Of a stretch of DNA of 64,000 bases, positions 1 through 8,432 are shown piece by piece. Position 1 is the stretch's first letter. Every line of letters begins with the position of its first letter. The position numbers were made by a program, and so were the translations under genes. The notes beneath the pieces are model-generated. The model did not search any database and had not been told where the DNA came from. It saw nothing but the letters and a program-made list of their open reading frames with translations. Location: positions 17,829 to 81,828 of the forward strand of contig NZ_JAAGMG010001350.1 in assembly GCF_010548525.1 (NCBI RefSeq), read 5' to 3'. This stretch comes from Streptomyces sp. SID14478 (GTDB lineage: Bacteria > Actinomycetota > Actinomycetes > Streptomycetales > Streptomycetaceae).

Positions 1-134
1 GGGTTGCAGGCGATCACGACGCCCCGGGCGTCGACGGCGTAGACGCCTGCGCCGGCAGCGTCGAACAGCGCGGACATCAGTGCTCCGTCGGCCAACGGGA
101 CGGAAGGGGCGTCCGTTTCAGGGGAACTCTCCAC
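1..134 (-). CDS. PAS-domain sensor protein, N-terminal fragment (runs off left edge)
   Basis: Only the first ~44 residues are in the window. Reading starts at a GTG at 134 (an in-frame stop lies two codons upstream); ATG at 79 is an alternative with a GACGGAG-like ribosome site. The sequence AAGAGVYAVDARGVVIACN is the opening of a PAS sensory domain. In this neighbourhood, full of PP2C phosphatases and STAS proteins, the missing part could be a PAS-PP2C phosphatase, but that is inference; no catalytic part is visible. Confidence 0.55.
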   Translation of the reverse strand, partial: MESSPETDAPSVPLADGALMSALFDAAGAGVYAVDARGVVIACN

Positions 135-204
135 CCGTCACATTGTGCCGAACCATTGCCGTGCGGCAAATATCGCCGGGGGACGCCGGGTTCACCAGCG
201 CTTT

Positions 205-594
205 TCACCCGTCCACCGATCCGGTGGCGGAGATGACGTCCGGGAACATTTCCACCACCGCGGCCAGGCCGGTCAACTCCAGGAGCCGCTGCACCTGTTC
301 TCCCGCACCGGCCAGGCGCACGCCTCCGTGCCGGGCTTCCGCGGCGCGCATCGCGTGGACCAGGACCCCCAGCCCCGCGGAGTCCATGAAGGTCACCGCC
401 TGCAGATCCCAGACCAGATGGGCGCGGTCCGCGGCGATCAGTTCGTCCACGGCTTCGCGCACCGCTGGGGACTCGGCCAGGTCGATCTCCCCGGCCAGGG
501 TCAGCACCGCCCATGCCCTGGGATCGGAGGGCCACGTCACGCCGGACACCGGGACCCGCACAGTGGCTCTCCTCGCCTGGAATACACCGATCAT
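205..594 (-). CDS. STAS-domain anti-sigma factor antagonist
   Basis: A 129-residue protein that is one STAS domain of the SpoIIAA/RsbV type. Such proteins bind the HATPase anti-sigma factor when unphosphorylated and release sigma. The strand-helix core VWDLQAVTFMDSAGLGVLV carries the conserved DSxG motif, whose Ser (about residue 72) is the usual phosphorylation site, so it looks switchable. ATG at 594 follows GAGGTGGG. The longer reading frame upstream has no domain and is a shadow. It lies beside a PAS protein and a kinase/PP2C pair, so its phosphatase may be one of these. Partner not determinable. Confidence 0.9.
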   Translation of the reverse strand: MIGVFQARRATVRVPVSGVTWPSDPRAWAVLTLAGEIDLAESPAVREAVDELIAADRAHLVWDLQAVTFMDSAGLGVLVHAMRAAEARHGGVRLAGAGEQVQRLLELTGLAAVVEMFPDVISATGSVDG

Positions 595-745
595 CCCACC
601 TCGCCATGATCGGTGCAGGCAGCGGGGCGCGCCGGCGTCGACTCGGCGCCCTGTCGCAGGAGGAGTGAGCAGGTGACGTCGATGCCGGTCGAGGACCGTG
701 TGGCGGCGCCCCGCGCGTGCGGTCCCCGCGGTCCCGAGGACCTGC

Positions 746-1984
746 TCATCGGCCGGGGACCCTAGGCACGTGTCCGGCTTCGGCGACGGAGGAGCGCTGG
801 TGGGGGATGGCGGGCAGGTCGACCCAGTCCAGGCGCAGGACGGCGAGGTCGTCGGAGTGGCGCCCGGCGTTGCGTCGGCGTACCTCGGCGATGACCTGGT
901 CGAGGTGTGCGCCGGCGTCCGTGTCGGTGCAGGTGTCGACGATGGGCAACAGTCCTTCGACGCCCAGGCGTTGGGACGCGTCCTCGTTGTGGCCCTCCAC
1001 CAGCCCGTCCGTGTAGAGGGTGAGGCTCCCGGACGGGGGGAGCGGAACGTGCGTCGGGGACCAGGTGCACATCCCGGGAGCGAGACCCAGGGCCACGCCA
1101 TGTCCCACGGCGAGTTCCACGGTGCGTCCGCCGGTGGTGAGTAACGGGGCGTGATGGCCGGCCAGGTACAGGGTGGCCGTGGCGGCCGCGTGGTCGAGGG
1201 TGACCAGGGTGCAGGTGGTGAACAGGTCCGAGGAGCTGCGCTCCGCCACGTGCATGTGCTCCAGGAGGCGCAGGAGGTCCATGCCGCGGTGCCCGCCCAG
1301 GGTCAGGGAGCGCCAGGCGATGCGCAGGCACACGCCGAGTGCGGCGGCGTCGGGACCGTGTCCGCTGACGTCCCCGATGACGGCGTGTATGAGACCGTCC
1401 GCGGTCTGGACGACGTCGAGGAAGTCGCCGCCCAGCAGGGCTTGGTCCCGTCCTGGCAGGTAGCGGCTGGTTGCCTTGATCTGCTCGGAGACCAGCATCG
1501 GCTGCGGCAGCAGGCCGCGTTCCAGGCGGGCGTTCTCCTCGGCCCGCAGCCTGTCGGCGCGGAGGTTGGCGTTGGCGAGTTCGGCCTGCTTGCGGTGGAC
1601 GGCGTAGCGCACGGCACGCTGGAGCCTGTCCGGGTCCACCTTGCCCTTGACCAGGTAGTCCTGGGCGCCGGTGGTGAGTGCTTCCACGCCGGCCTGGGAC
1701 TCGGCGAGGCCGGTGAGGACGATCACCGCCGCGTCGGGCGCCGCCTGGAGGATGGCGTCGACGGCGGTGAGTCCGGCCGCGTCAGGCAGGTGCAGGTCGA
1801 GCAGGACGCAGTCGGCGGTCTGCTCGGCGAGCTTGTGCCGTGCCTCGGCCAGCGTGCGGCAGTGCACCAGGGAATGGTCGAGGACGGTGTCGACCAAGAG
1901 CTCCTCGACGAGGAGGGCGTCGCCTTCGTCGTCCTCGACGAGAAGGATCCGGTACTGCGCCGTGGTCCCGGTGAGCGCTGTCAT
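746..1984 (-). CDS. Response regulator fused to PP2C (SpoIIE/RsbU-type) phosphatase
   Basis: 412 residues. Residues 12-130 form a receiver domain with acidic pocket E17-D18-D19, phospho-acceptor D63 (LLDLHLPDA), T91 and K113 (YLVKGK). A charged, probably coiled-coil linker (about 130-175) leads to a SpoIIE-type phosphatase domain with GGDFLDV, GDVSGHGPDAA, TDGLVEGHN and HSDDLAVL, which hold the metal-binding Asp residues. Known role of this architecture: a two-component signal turns on dephosphorylation of a STAS protein. The ATG overlaps the stop of the upstream kinase (ATGA at 1981-1984), so the two are translationally coupled and the kinase is the obvious phosphodonor. The frame continues far upstream but that part is a shadow of the kinase. 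Confidence 0.93.
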   Translation of the reverse strand: MTALTGTTAQYRILLVEDDEGDALLVEELLVDTVLDHSLVHCRTLAEARHKLAEQTADCVLLDLHLPDAAGLTAVDAILQAAPDAAVIVLTGLAESQAGVEALTTGAQDYLVKGKVDPDRLQRAVRYAVHRKQAELANANLRADRLRAEENARLERGLLPQPMLVSEQIKATSRYLPGRDQALLGGDFLDVVQTADGLIHAVIGDVSGHGPDAAALGVCLRIAWRSLTLGGHRGMDLLRLLEHMHVAERSSSDLFTTCTLVTLDHAAATATLYLAGHHAPLLTTGGRTVELAVGHGVALGLAPGMCTWSPTHVPLPPSGSLTLYTDGLVEGHNEDASQRLGVEGLLPIVDTCTDTDAGAHLDQVIAEVRRRNAGRHSDDLAVLRLDWVDLPAIPHQRSSVAEAGHVPRVPGR

Positions 1985-3564
1985 CTCGGTTCGGATGCTC
2001 CGTTGTCGCCCGCTCCCGCGGGAGGCTGAAGGGGAAGGGTGAAGCAGATCGCGGTGCCGTCGCCGTCGACGGGCTCGATGTCGATCGTGCCGCCGTGGTA
2101 CTCGACTGTCTTCTTGCACATGGCCAATCCGATTCCTGTTCCCGGATAGGCGTCGCGGGTGTGCAGCCGCTGGAAGATGACGAAGACCTTCTCGCGGAAT
2201 TCGGGGGCGATCCCGATGCCGTTGTCGCGGACCGTGAAGTGCCAGTGGTCTTCCTGCTTGCGCACACTGATCCGGATGTGCGCGGGGCGGTCGGGAGCGC
2301 GGAACTTGAGTGCGTTGGAGAGCAGGTTCTGCCACAGGAGTCCGAGCTGTTGCGGCTCGCCGACGACGACCGGCAGGGGGTCGTGCTCGACGGTCGCGCC
2401 CGTCTCGTCGACGAGCACGCTCAGGGAGTCGAGCGCTTGCGCAAGGCTCTGTTCCAGGTCCACCTGTGACGGTTCGCTCTGCATCCGGCCGACCCGGGAG
2501 AAGGCCAGCAGGTCGTTGATGAGGATCTGCATGCGGTTGGCGCCGTCCACCGCGAAGGCGATGTACTGGTCGGCGCGCTCGTCGAGCTGGTCGCCGTAGC
2601 GCCGTTGCAGCAGCTGAGTGAAGCTCGAGATCTTCCGCAGGGGCTCTTGCAGGTCGTGGGACGCGACGTAGGCGAACTGCTCCAGTTCGGCGTTGGAGCG
2701 GCGCAGTTCTTCGGTCTGCTGGTCGAGGAGATCCCGCGCCTGTTCGCTCTGTTCCAGTTCGTGTACGAGCCGTTGGCGCATCGCCTCGACGTCGGTGGCC
2801 AGCTGGCGGAGGTCGGCGGGGCCGGTCGCGGGTACGGCGTGGCCGAACCGGCCGCGTCCGATCTCGCGGACGGCCGACCCGATGCGGTCCAGGGGCGCGC
2901 TCACCCCTCTGCGCAGGGCGTCGAAGATGATGACGGTCACCACGACGAGGAGCAGGGCGATGGCGGTGAAGACGATCGTGCGCCATCGCTGCGCCCGGTC
3001 GAGGTCCTCGCCGGCCTGTGTGCGAGCCGCACGGAGGTGGTCCTGCTGCACGGCGAGCGCCGCTCGCACGTCGTCGAAGAGCTGTTTGCCGTCGTCCGTG
3101 CGCCGGGCCGCGAGCGCGATGGCGTCCTTGGCGGACGACTCGGCCACGGGGCGGGCCACCCGGCTCTGCCAGGCGGCCACCTTCGCCCGCACGTCGCGCA
3201 GGTCCTCGCGGCCGCTCTTGTCGCCCTGCAGCAGGCCGGTCAGTGAGTCGGTCGCGGTCTTCTCCGCCGACAGCCCTTGTGTGTAGGGCTGGAGGAACTC
3301 GCGACGGCCGGACAGGCCGTATCCGCGTACGCCTGTCTCCTGGTTGACCAGGGCGGTCTCCAGGCGCACCGCGCTGATCAGGGCGGGGGAGCGGTTCTGC
3401 ACCACTTGATCGGTGAGTTGGGACGTCCTGACCAGGGCCCACACGCCCAGCGAGCCCAGTGTGACGAGGACGACGGCCACGACGGCGGTGCCGCTCATCA
3501 GCCAACGCCGGGTCGTCCAGCGGGATATGACCGGCCGCTCACGCGCGGCAGTGCCTTCTCTCAT
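1981..3564 (-). CDS. Membrane sensor histidine kinase (CHASE3-HAMP-HisKA-HATPase)
   Basis: 527 residues. TM1 at about 25-46, an extracytoplasmic helical region 50-190 resembling CHASE3 (GVRGYGLSGRREFLQPY), TM2 at about 196-215, HAMP 216-270, a coiled coil to 295, then HisKA with FAYVASHDLQEPLRK (H303), and an ATPase with N-box WQNLLSNALKF, G1 DNGIGIAP and G2 GTGIGLAMCKK. The H-box is of the phytochrome-like class that often pairs with small single-domain regulators. It is directly coupled to the PP2C response regulator at 746-1984, and a stand-alone receiver is encoded divergently at 4047. Signal unknown. Confidence 0.93.
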   Translation of the reverse strand: MREGTAARERPVISRWTTRRWLMSGTAVVAVVLVTLGSLGVWALVRTSQLTDQVVQNRSPALISAVRLETALVNQETGVRGYGLSGRREFLQPYTQGLSAEKTATDSLTGLLQGDKSGREDLRDVRAKVAAWQSRVARPVAESSAKDAIALAARRTDDGKQLFDDVRAALAVQQDHLRAARTQAGEDLDRAQRWRTIVFTAIALLLVVVTVIIFDALRRGVSAPLDRIGSAVREIGRGRFGHAVPATGPADLRQLATDVEAMRQRLVHELEQSEQARDLLDQQTEELRRSNAELEQFAYVASHDLQEPLRKISSFTQLLQRRYGDQLDERADQYIAFAVDGANRMQILINDLLAFSRVGRMQSEPSQVDLEQSLAQALDSLSVLVDETGATVEHDPLPVVVGEPQQLGLLWQNLLSNALKFRAPDRPAHIRISVRKQEDHWHFTVRDNGIGIAPEFREKVFVIFQRLHTRDAYPGTGIGLAMCKKTVEYHGGTIDIEPVDGDGTAICFTLPLQPPAGAGDNGASEPR

Positions 3565-3681
3565 GCGTCCCTAGCCCTTTCATGCGCCTTCGGCCGCATA
3601 AAGAGCCGTCGCGGCGACGATACTGTACGCCCTAGGACAACAGTTGTTGTCCACATGGATCTCCCCTTATACGGTGGGAGC

Positions 3682-4050
3682 ATGCCTGAAGTCGACGTCA
3701 CCCCGCCGCGGGGTGAGGATCATGTCGCGGTGCTCGCCGTTCGCGCTCTCGACGAACTCGTGGGCGGCCTCGAGCCGCATCTCGCATATCCACCGGAACC
3801 GGGCACTCGACAGGGCGGTGAGAGTCGGCCCGCGCTGCGGCGCCTGCGCGTCCTGGCTCATCTCGAGAACGCGGTCAAGGAGTTGGAGTGCGCGGCCGCT
3901 CGGGAGGCCGCCGAAGCCGGTGCGGGCTACCCGCAGATCGGAGCCGCATCGCGGCTGAGCCGACAGGGCGCACGCCGCCGCTGGCCGGGCCTGATGAATG
4001 ACAGCGCCAGTCCGTACGCCACCCTCGTTCCCCGGAGCACACAGACATGA
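3682..4050 (+). CDS. Small helix-turn-helix protein
   Basis: 122 residues starting at an ATG preceded by GGTGGGAG. Residues 35-70 look like a helical region and 72-100 (AREAAEAGAGYPQIGAA followed by SRQGARRRW) read like the sigma-70-region-4/MarR-like HTH common in small streptomycete regulators. The stop overlaps the start of the response regulator (ATGA at 4047-4050), implying coupled expression. TTGTTG-N18-TATACG just upstream is a promoter candidate, but it leaves almost no leader. DNA binding is inferred from the HTH only. Confidence 0.65.
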   Translation: MPEVDVTPPRGEDHVAVLAVRALDELVGGLEPHLAYPPEPGTRQGGESRPALRRLRVLAHLENAVKELECAAAREAAEAGAGYPQIGAASRLSRQGARRRWPGLMNDSASPYATLVPRSTQT

Positions 4051-4478
4051 TCACCACTGCTCGCCCGTACGACGTCCTCCTGGTCGAGGACGACCTGGCG
4101 GACGCCATGCTCATCCAGGACGCCTTGGCCGAGCGTGGTGGTGCCCGCAACTTCACCCAGGTCGAGGACGGCCTCGCGGCCCTGGAGTACCTTCGCGACC
4201 CCACCCACGCGCAGCCGGACCTCATCGTCCTGGATCTGAACATGCCGCGGATGAACGGCCGGGAGCTGCTGGCCATCCTCAAGGACGACGTCGACCTCAG
4301 GGCGATCCCCGTCGTGGTGCTGACCACGTCGGCGGCTCCGGACGACGTCACCGAGGCCTACCGCCGGCATGCGAACGCCTATGTCACCAAGCCCGTGAAC
4401 CTCGAGGACTTCGAGGAGGCGGTCCGCAGCATCGACGCCTTCTACCTGGACACGGCCGCCAAGCTGCCGAAGGAGTAA
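4047..4478 (+). CDS. Single-domain response regulator (Rcp1-like)
   Basis: 143 residues, one receiver domain and no output domain. Visible residues: acidic pair in LLVEDD, phospho-acceptor D63 (IVLDLNMPRMNG), T93/T94 (VVVLTTSAA) and K115 (YVTKPVN). The NMPRMNG version with the extended segment before the TTS motif is typical of Rcp1-type partners of phytochrome-like kinases, matching the H-box class of the divergent kinase at 1981-3564. It probably shuttles phosphate or controls the kinase. Translationally coupled to the HTH gene upstream. Confidence 0.92.
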   Translation: MITTARPYDVLLVEDDLADAMLIQDALAERGGARNFTQVEDGLAALEYLRDPTHAQPDLIVLDLNMPRMNGRELLAILKDDVDLRAIPVVVLTTSAAPDDVTEAYRRHANAYVTKPVNLEDFEEAVRSIDAFYLDTAAKLPKE

Positions 4479-4664
4479 GAGCCTCCATCGGGTCCCGCCC
4501 CGGGCACAGCGAGTGGATCATCTTTGACCAAAAAGGTACGAGACGGACCGCGGTGCTTACGTTTCGTGACGAGGTGATGAAGCTTGTGAACGAGGTCCGG
4601 TGCCGACGGCATGTCCTGTGACCACATGGGTACCGTGGGAAGTTGCCTGACCGCTTCCTGAAGG

Positions 4665-6368
4665 GTGGTGGGGGTCCGCGCCTGCGGGTCCCATGTGATG
4701 TTCTCCTCCACGGCACGCCAGAGCCCCGCCGGGGTACGGGTACCCGGCCTGGCCCGTGATCCGTACCCGATGATGACGGTGGACCGGGCCGGCAGAGTGC
4801 TGTCCTGCAACGACAGGGCCGGCGCCCTGTTCCCGGGCGCGCACCGCGGCGTGCCTTTGGCGGACGTGGCTCCCGCCTGGCTCACCGAGGCACATGCGCG
4901 GGCCGTCGACGCCGGCCCCGCCGACGTACTCGCCCCGGTCGGCGGGCTCGTCGGGGAACACAGCGTGGAGGCATTCGCCGGCCGGGCCGCGGACGGCGCG
5001 GTGTCGTGGTGGCTGGTCGACGACAGCGATCTGCGTTTCGCGCAGGCCGAGTTGAACAGCGAGCGGACTCGCTCCCGGGTCCTCCAAGAGGTCTCCAGCG
5101 AGCTCCTCGCCTCACTGAACGTGGAACGTTGCATGGAGGTGACCGCCCGCATGGCCGCAGAGCATCTCGCGGACGCCGCGGTCATCGTGGGCGTCCCCGC
5201 CGGCCGGATGTATCCGATCACCCGCTGCAGCACCGGTGGACCGGTGGTGCAGGAGAAACTGGCGCTGAACCCCGAGGCGATGCCGGGCCTCGCGGAGGCA
5301 CTGCAGGGGTTTCCTCCGGTGCCGTCCCGCTGGATCGACCCGACGCAGATCCCGGGCTGGGCGGTACCCGCCCGGTTCCGCGCCGAGGGCGAACAGATCG
5401 GGTCGGTGGTGGTCGTGCCGCTGCCCGGACACGGGCTGCCGGCCGGGGCGATCGTGATGATGCGGCACAGCAGCGAGGCCGCTTTCACCGAGGCCGAGGA
5501 GGCGTTCGCGCGACTGTTCGCCGCCCGGGCGGGTGCCGCGCTGTCGGCCGCCCGGATATACGCGGAACAAGCGCACATCACCGAGGTGCTGATGCGCGAC
5601 CTGCTCCCGCCGACGCTGGACAGCGTGCGCGGTGTCGACTTCTCCGGCCGCTACCGGGCCTCCGCGGCCAGCGAGCGGGTCGGCGGCGACTTCTACGACG
5701 TCTACCCCGCCGACCGCGACGACGGCGAGACCTTCGCCGTCCTCGGTGACGTGTGCGGCAAGGGTCTGGAAGCGGCGGTGCTCACCGGCAAGATCCGCAA
5801 CACCGTCGAGGCGCTCCTGCCGTTCGCAGGCGATCACCTGCGCATGCTCCAACTGCTCAACAACGCGCTGCTGTCCTCGCACCACACGCGATTCGCGACG
5901 CTGGCCCTGGCCTCCGTCCGGCGGGACGGCGACCGCGGCGGCGTGCGGCTCAGGGTGACCAGCGCGGGTCACCCGACCCCGCTCGTCGTGCGCGCCGACG
6001 GCACGGTCGAGGAAGCGGACACGCGCGGCATGCTGATCGGTGCCCTGCCGACGGACACGCTCAAGGTCACCACGGCGCACGTGGACCTCCAGCCGGGGGA
6101 GACGTGCCTGTTGTACTCCGACGGCATCACCGAGGCGCACGGCGGACCACTCGGCGACGTCATGTTCGGTGAGCCGCGCCTGCGCACCGTACTGGCCGGG
6201 TGCGCGGGGCTGCCCGCCGAGGCGGTGACGGAACGCGTACAGATGCTCGCCACCCAATGGGTCGACGGCGGTTCCCACGACGACATGGCACTGCTGGCCA
6301 TTACCGCACCACGCAACAACCACCTCACAGCGGTGGACGGACATACTCGGGGCAGGTTCACTGCATGA
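4665..6368 (+). CDS. PAS-GAF-PP2C serine phosphatase (RsbU/SpoIIE family)
   Basis: About 567 residues from GTG 4665 (GAAGGG upstream; ATG 4698 is an alternative). Residues 30-110 resemble PAS (YPMMTVDRAGRVLSCNDRA), about 140-300 GAF (VLQEVSSELLASLNVERCME start), and about 325-555 a SpoIIE/PP2C domain with GGDFYDVYP, GDVCGKGLEAA, SDGITEAHG and SHDDMALLAI supplying the metal-binding acids. Expected substrate: a phosphorylated STAS protein. It overlaps the cobalamin-domain gene by ATGA, and that gene overlaps a STAS gene the same way, so the three form a probable sensor-phosphatase-antagonist unit. Confidence 0.92.
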   Translation: MVGVRACGSHVMFSSTARQSPAGVRVPGLARDPYPMMTVDRAGRVLSCNDRAGALFPGAHRGVPLADVAPAWLTEAHARAVDAGPADVLAPVGGLVGEHSVEAFAGRAADGAVSWWLVDDSDLRFAQAELNSERTRSRVLQEVSSELLASLNVERCMEVTARMAAEHLADAAVIVGVPAGRMYPITRCSTGGPVVQEKLALNPEAMPGLAEALQGFPPVPSRWIDPTQIPGWAVPARFRAEGEQIGSVVVVPLPGHGLPAGAIVMMRHSSEAAFTEAEEAFARLFAARAGAALSAARIYAEQAHITEVLMRDLLPPTLDSVRGVDFSGRYRASAASERVGGDFYDVYPADRDDGETFAVLGDVCGKGLEAAVLTGKIRNTVEALLPFAGDHLRMLQLLNNALLSSHHTRFATLALASVRRDGDRGGVRLRVTSAGHPTPLVVRADGTVEEADTRGMLIGALPTDTLKVTTAHVDLQPGETCLLYSDGITEAHGGPLGDVMFGEPRLRTVLAGCAGLPAEAVTERVQMLATQWVDGGSHDDMALLAITAPRNNHLTAVDGHTRGRFTA

Positions 6369-7474
6369 GCAACAACACATTGGTGGACGAAGGGAAGCCG
6401 ACTCTCGACGAGCTGCGCGAGAGACTCTGGCAGCCCGTGATCGACGGTGACGCGGTCCGTGCCCTCTCCTTGGTGCGCGCCGCCTGCGCCCCGGACACCC
6501 GGGAGCCCGGCCGGTTGCGGGACATCGCGGAGCGCGTCCTGCTGGACGTCATCGCGCCCACGCAGGAGCGCGTCGGCGTCGAGTGGGCGGCCAACACCAT
6601 CACCGTCGCGCAGGAGCACGCGGCGACCGCGGTCAACGAACGCTGCGTATCCGCGCTCGCGGACACCTGCGCGGACGCCTTGCCGGCCACTTCCCGAGGC
6701 CGGGTGCTGGTGGCCTGTGTCGACGGCGAGTGGCATGCGCTTCCCGCCAGGCTGGTCGCCGAGGTGCTGCGCCTGCGGGGCTGGCACGTGGACTACCTCG
6801 GAGCGCAGGTCCCCACCGAGCATCTGGTCTCTCACCTGCACCACACCGGCGCCGAGGCGGTGCTGCTGTCCTCGTCGATCCCCACCCATCTGCCGATCGC
6901 GCACGCGGCGATCAGTGCCTGTCAGGCCGCAGGGGTGCCGGTCCTGGCCGGCGGCGCGGCCTTCGGTGAGGGGGGACGCTACGCGCGGGCGATGAAGGCG
7001 AAGTGGGCCCCCGACGCACCGGGAGCGGCCGAGGCGCTCGACGAAGGACTGGGCCGCCCGAGCGTCACGGCGGCCCGGCTGCCGGACCTGGACCTGCCGC
7101 ACCTGAACGACCAGGAATACACGATGGTGCGCCGCACCCGGCGGCAGCTGGTCAAGCAGGCGCTCGCCGACGTCGAAGAGGGCTTTCCCGCCATGCGGGA
7201 CTACAGCGACTACCAGCGTGAGCGCACCGTCGAGGACATCCATCACATCGTCGCCTACCTGGCCACGGCGCTGTACGTGAACGATGTCGCCCTGTTCACG
7301 ACCTTCATGGTGTGGACCGCGGGCATCCTCGAAGCCCGCGGAGTGCCCCGGCACAGTCTCTTTCCGGCGCTCGACTCCCTGCTGAACCAGCTCAGCGACT
7401 TCCCCCGGGCGACAGCCGTCCTCTCCGGCGCCCGCTCCGCCCTCACCATCCCCGGCCCAGGACGCCCCGCATGA
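6365..7474 (+). CDS. Cobalamin-binding regulator with CarH-type Wx9EH motif
   Basis: 369 residues. Residues ~20-105 form the helical cap and ~112-235 the Rossmann-like B12-binding fold. VACVDGEWH gives the lower-ligand His (H124), followed by YLGAQVP and LLSSSIP. In the cap, EWAANTITVAQEH fits the Wx9EH signature (W74, E84, H85) of adenosylcobalamin photoreceptors such as CarH. There is no MerR-like DNA-binding domain; instead a helical C-terminal domain (about 255-365) follows, of unknown function. The residue after W74 is Ala, whereas T. thermophilus CarH has the His used in its light state, so photochemistry may differ. The gene is overlapped on both sides (PP2C phosphatase and STAS), so it probably feeds B12 or light status into partner switching. 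Confidence 0.88.
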   Translation: MSNNTLVDEGKPTLDELRERLWQPVIDGDAVRALSLVRAACAPDTREPGRLRDIAERVLLDVIAPTQERVGVEWAANTITVAQEHAATAVNERCVSALADTCADALPATSRGRVLVACVDGEWHALPARLVAEVLRLRGWHVDYLGAQVPTEHLVSHLHHTGAEAVLLSSSIPTHLPIAHAAISACQAAGVPVLAGGAAFGEGGRYARAMKAKWAPDAPGAAEALDEGLGRPSVTAARLPDLDLPHLNDQEYTMVRRTRRQLVKQALADVEEGFPAMRDYSDYQRERTVEDIHHIVAYLATALYVNDVALFTTFMVWTAGILEARGVPRHSLFPALDSLLNQLSDFPRATAVLSGARSALTIPGPGRPA

Positions 7475-7866
7475 CCACTCACCAGGCTCTCCACCTCACC
7501 AGCCACCACGCGGACGGCATCGTCACCGTCATGGTCGCGGGGGCCCTGGAGTACGACACCAGCGAAGAATTCTCGCGGCACACCGCGGCCGCGCTCGCCG
7601 CACACCCGGACGCCCGCGTCCTGTCCTTGGACTGTGCCGCTCTGACGCACGTCGACTCCATGGGCCTGGCCGCCCTGCTGTCCCTGCGTCGCCGTCTGAG
7701 CGCCTCGGGTGCCCGACTGCGCATGGAACAACGCCCCGACAGGCTGGACCGGCTCCTCGACCTGACCGGCACCCGGGACTACCTGCTGGCTGTCCAGGTA
7801 CGCACGCGCGCGGAGCGCGAGGGGGCCAGGTCGGCGTACTCGGACGACGCCTCCTCCGACGGCTAG
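7471..7866 (+). CDS. STAS-domain antagonist, coupled to the B12 regulator
   Basis: 131 residues, a STAS domain of the RsbV type. The core VLSLDCAALTHVDSMGLAAL carries the DSxGL motif with a phosphorylatable Ser at about residue 65. The ATG at 7471 overlaps the stop of the cobalamin-binding gene (ATGA), so it is made in proportion to it. It is the natural substrate candidate for the PP2C encoded two genes upstream. The last ~20 residues are charged and lie outside the domain. Confidence 0.9.
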   Translation: MTTHQALHLTSHHADGIVTVMVAGALEYDTSEEFSRHTAAALAAHPDARVLSLDCAALTHVDSMGLAALLSLRRRLSASGARLRMEQRPDRLDRLLDLTGTRDYLLAVQVRTRAEREGARSAYSDDASSDG

Positions 7867-8004
7867 GAGTCGGCTCTTTGTTCCGCAATGTCAGAGATGT
7901 TCCCGTTTTGGTGATCTCTCACGTGATCCTCCCCCGCGTTGAGCAAATGTCGCTCTACGCCCGTTTGCCGGACGCCACGGCAGGCGGGGGTGGAGGATGC
8001 GCCT

Positions 8005-8367
8005 ATGAACCGTGCGGGGGGCCGAGCGTCTCCCATTGCCCTTGTGACCGAATGGTCCTCAATCTTCGTCGTCGTGCTGCAGGGCGCACCCGAGGATGCG
8101 GAAGAACTGGAACTGGTCGACCTGGCACTGGAACTCGGCCACTTCACCCGCAAGCCCGTCGTGGTCGACCTGTACGACGTGGGCTTCTTCACCGCGGAGC
8201 TGCTCTGCGCACTGCTGCGACCTGCGCGGCAAGGGTGGGATCTGCCATGGCTGGTCGGCCCGCTGAGCGCGACCACCCGCCATCGCCTCGAGATCACCGG
8301 CACCGTGGGTGCGTTCTCGGTCTTCGACTCGCTGCCCGAGGCCGAGATCTATGCCCGTAATCTGTAG
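8005..8367 (+). CDS. STAS-like protein lacking the phospho-serine
   Basis: 120 residues; the ATG follows GGAGG by 8 bases. The fold reads as STAS (VVVDLYDVGFFTAELLCALL, then LVGPLSATTRHRLEITGTVG). The usual DS(x)G/DSxLL switch is replaced by TAE, so the serine is missing. It shares a GPL...RLxExTGT segment with the proteins at 8433, 9600 and 12481 and is probably a paralogue. It may be a constitutively active antagonist or a scaffold; function inferred only. Confidence 0.75.
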   Translation: MNRAGGRASPIALVTEWSSIFVVVLQGAPEDAEELELVDLALELGHFTRKPVVVDLYDVGFFTAELLCALLRPARQGWDLPWLVGPLSATTRHRLEITGTVGAFSVFDSLPEAEIYARNL

Positions 8368-8432
8368 AGCCACGTGCGTGCTGTGCCTCGTACGTGAACG
8401 TCGAGTCGTCCCGGGGATGTGAGATTGCTGGT

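Noticed and set aside
1985..3505. 919-codon open frame extending the response-regulator phosphatase upstream
   Set aside because: The part before 1984 is Arg/Pro-rich shadow translation of the sensor kinase; the receiver domain starts at the ATG that overlaps the kinase stop.
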